From the NCBI RefSeq assembly GCF_036417845.1, contig NC_089994.1, forward strand, positions 17,006,001-17,070,000: a stretch of DNA of 64,000 nt, written 5' to 3'. The stretch is from Apteryx mantelli (taxonomy: Eukaryota; Chordata; Aves; Apterygiformes; Apterygidae). The position numbers were made by a program, and so were the translations under genes. Numbering within the stretch: the first letter of the stretch is position 1; each line of letters opens with the position of its first letter. The notes beneath the pieces are model-generated. The model saw only the letters and a program-made list of their open reading frames with translations. It was not told the origin of the DNA and did not search any database. This document shows positions 63,636 through 64,000 of the stretch, in pieces.

Positions 63636-63730
63636 GAATTTCCCAGTAAAAGCTTGTGTGGTCTTCACTGCATCTGAAATCAATGACTTCTGATGCTATG
63701 AAGACCACACAACCTATCACTGGGAAATTC
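63636..63730. repeat. near-palindromic 95-nt foldback (hairpin)
   Basis: Arms 63636-63667 and 63699-63730 are reverse complements: 12 bp perfect, a 6-base unpaired block, then 14 bp perfect. The 31-base centre itself folds further (GCATC at 63670-63674 with GATGC at 63692-63696, then GAAATCA with TGACTTC, one mismatch). Transcription of ZCCHC8 would produce this hairpin in the intron. Size and bulge pattern fit a microRNA precursor or a small foldback transposon; nothing in the sequence decides. Confidence 0.85.
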
Positions 63731-64000
63731 TATTAACTTTACTTTTCCCCTTGTAAAAGCCATAAACCCAGCTCCAAGTCTGTCTTAAGAGCCTAGAAAA
63801 TAAGTCAGACAGGAGTTGTTCTACAAAACACACAGTACCATGATAGTATACCAGTGCAAGGACGACAAAGCAATCATTAAAAAGACAAGCAACAGAAGAC
63901 CAGAGCATAAACAGCTTCAGAAACAGTTTCTTACACACTGATTTTAGGCCCTTTCTAAAGAAAGGCAAGGGACCACAAAAACCCTCTCACTGCAGCTCAG

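Larger units (their letters stand above)
62194..64000 (-). other. ZCCHC8: ZCCHC8 intron, partial (window edge)
   Basis: At least 1.8 kb. Holds the CR1 fragment at about 62612-62830 and the 95-nt foldback at 63636-63730. The preceding human-like coding segment was not found here. Confidence 0.8.

Overview
This is vertebrate nuclear DNA, most likely from a bird. It is AT-rich, and its coding sequence is split into short exons with canonical GT/AG splice sites. The dispersed repeats are CR1 LINE fragments of the avian/reptilian type plus one compact solo LTR. There are no bacterial-style operons and no CRISPR array. I worked from the sequence alone, so protein identities rest on recognising the families.

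Two protein-coding genes lie head-to-tail on the minus strand. (1) Positions 2486 to about 47,300 hold the 5' part of CLIP1 (CLIP-170/restin), a microtubule plus-end tracking protein. Nine coding exons join without any phase conflict into 503 codons: the basic N-terminus, both CAP-Gly domains (each with GKNDG), the serine-rich linker and the start of the coiled coil. The rest of the coiled coil and the C-terminal zinc knuckles lie beyond position 1. (2) Positions 55,250 to beyond 62,193 hold the 3' part of ZCCHC8, the zinc-knuckle scaffold of the nuclear exosome targeting (NEXT) complex. Seven coding exons join into 494 residues plus the stop: the CCHC knuckle, PSP domain, proline-rich segment and conserved C-terminal domain. 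The 5' exons lie beyond position 64,000. To my knowledge the human genes are also neighbours in tandem (12q24.31).

Layout: 1-2485 CLIP1 intron; 2486-31,852 CLIP1 exons and introns; 31,853 to about 47,000 CLIP1 intron 1; 46,180-47,900 CpG island with the CLIP1 promoter and non-coding exon 1; 47,900-55,250 intergenic; 55,250-62,193 ZCCHC8; 62,194-64,000 ZCCHC8 intron with a CR1 fragment and a long hairpin.

The most useful discoveries are these. A 33-nt microexon at 6801-6833, too short for ORF finders, encodes an 11-residue insert resembling the known CLIP-170 tissue-specific insert and sits beside the 35-codon cassette exon. A 400-bp solo LTR (18,475-18,874) has a perfect 5-bp target duplication and lies antisense inside CLIP1. 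A near-palindromic 95-nt foldback lies at 63,636-63,730, and a 19-bp perfect inverted repeat at 34,990-35,133. A 56-bp minisatellite sits inside the CpG island. I found no wholly new multi-gene system. The two genes act in unrelated processes (microtubule dynamics; nuclear RNA decay) and appear to be linked only by position.
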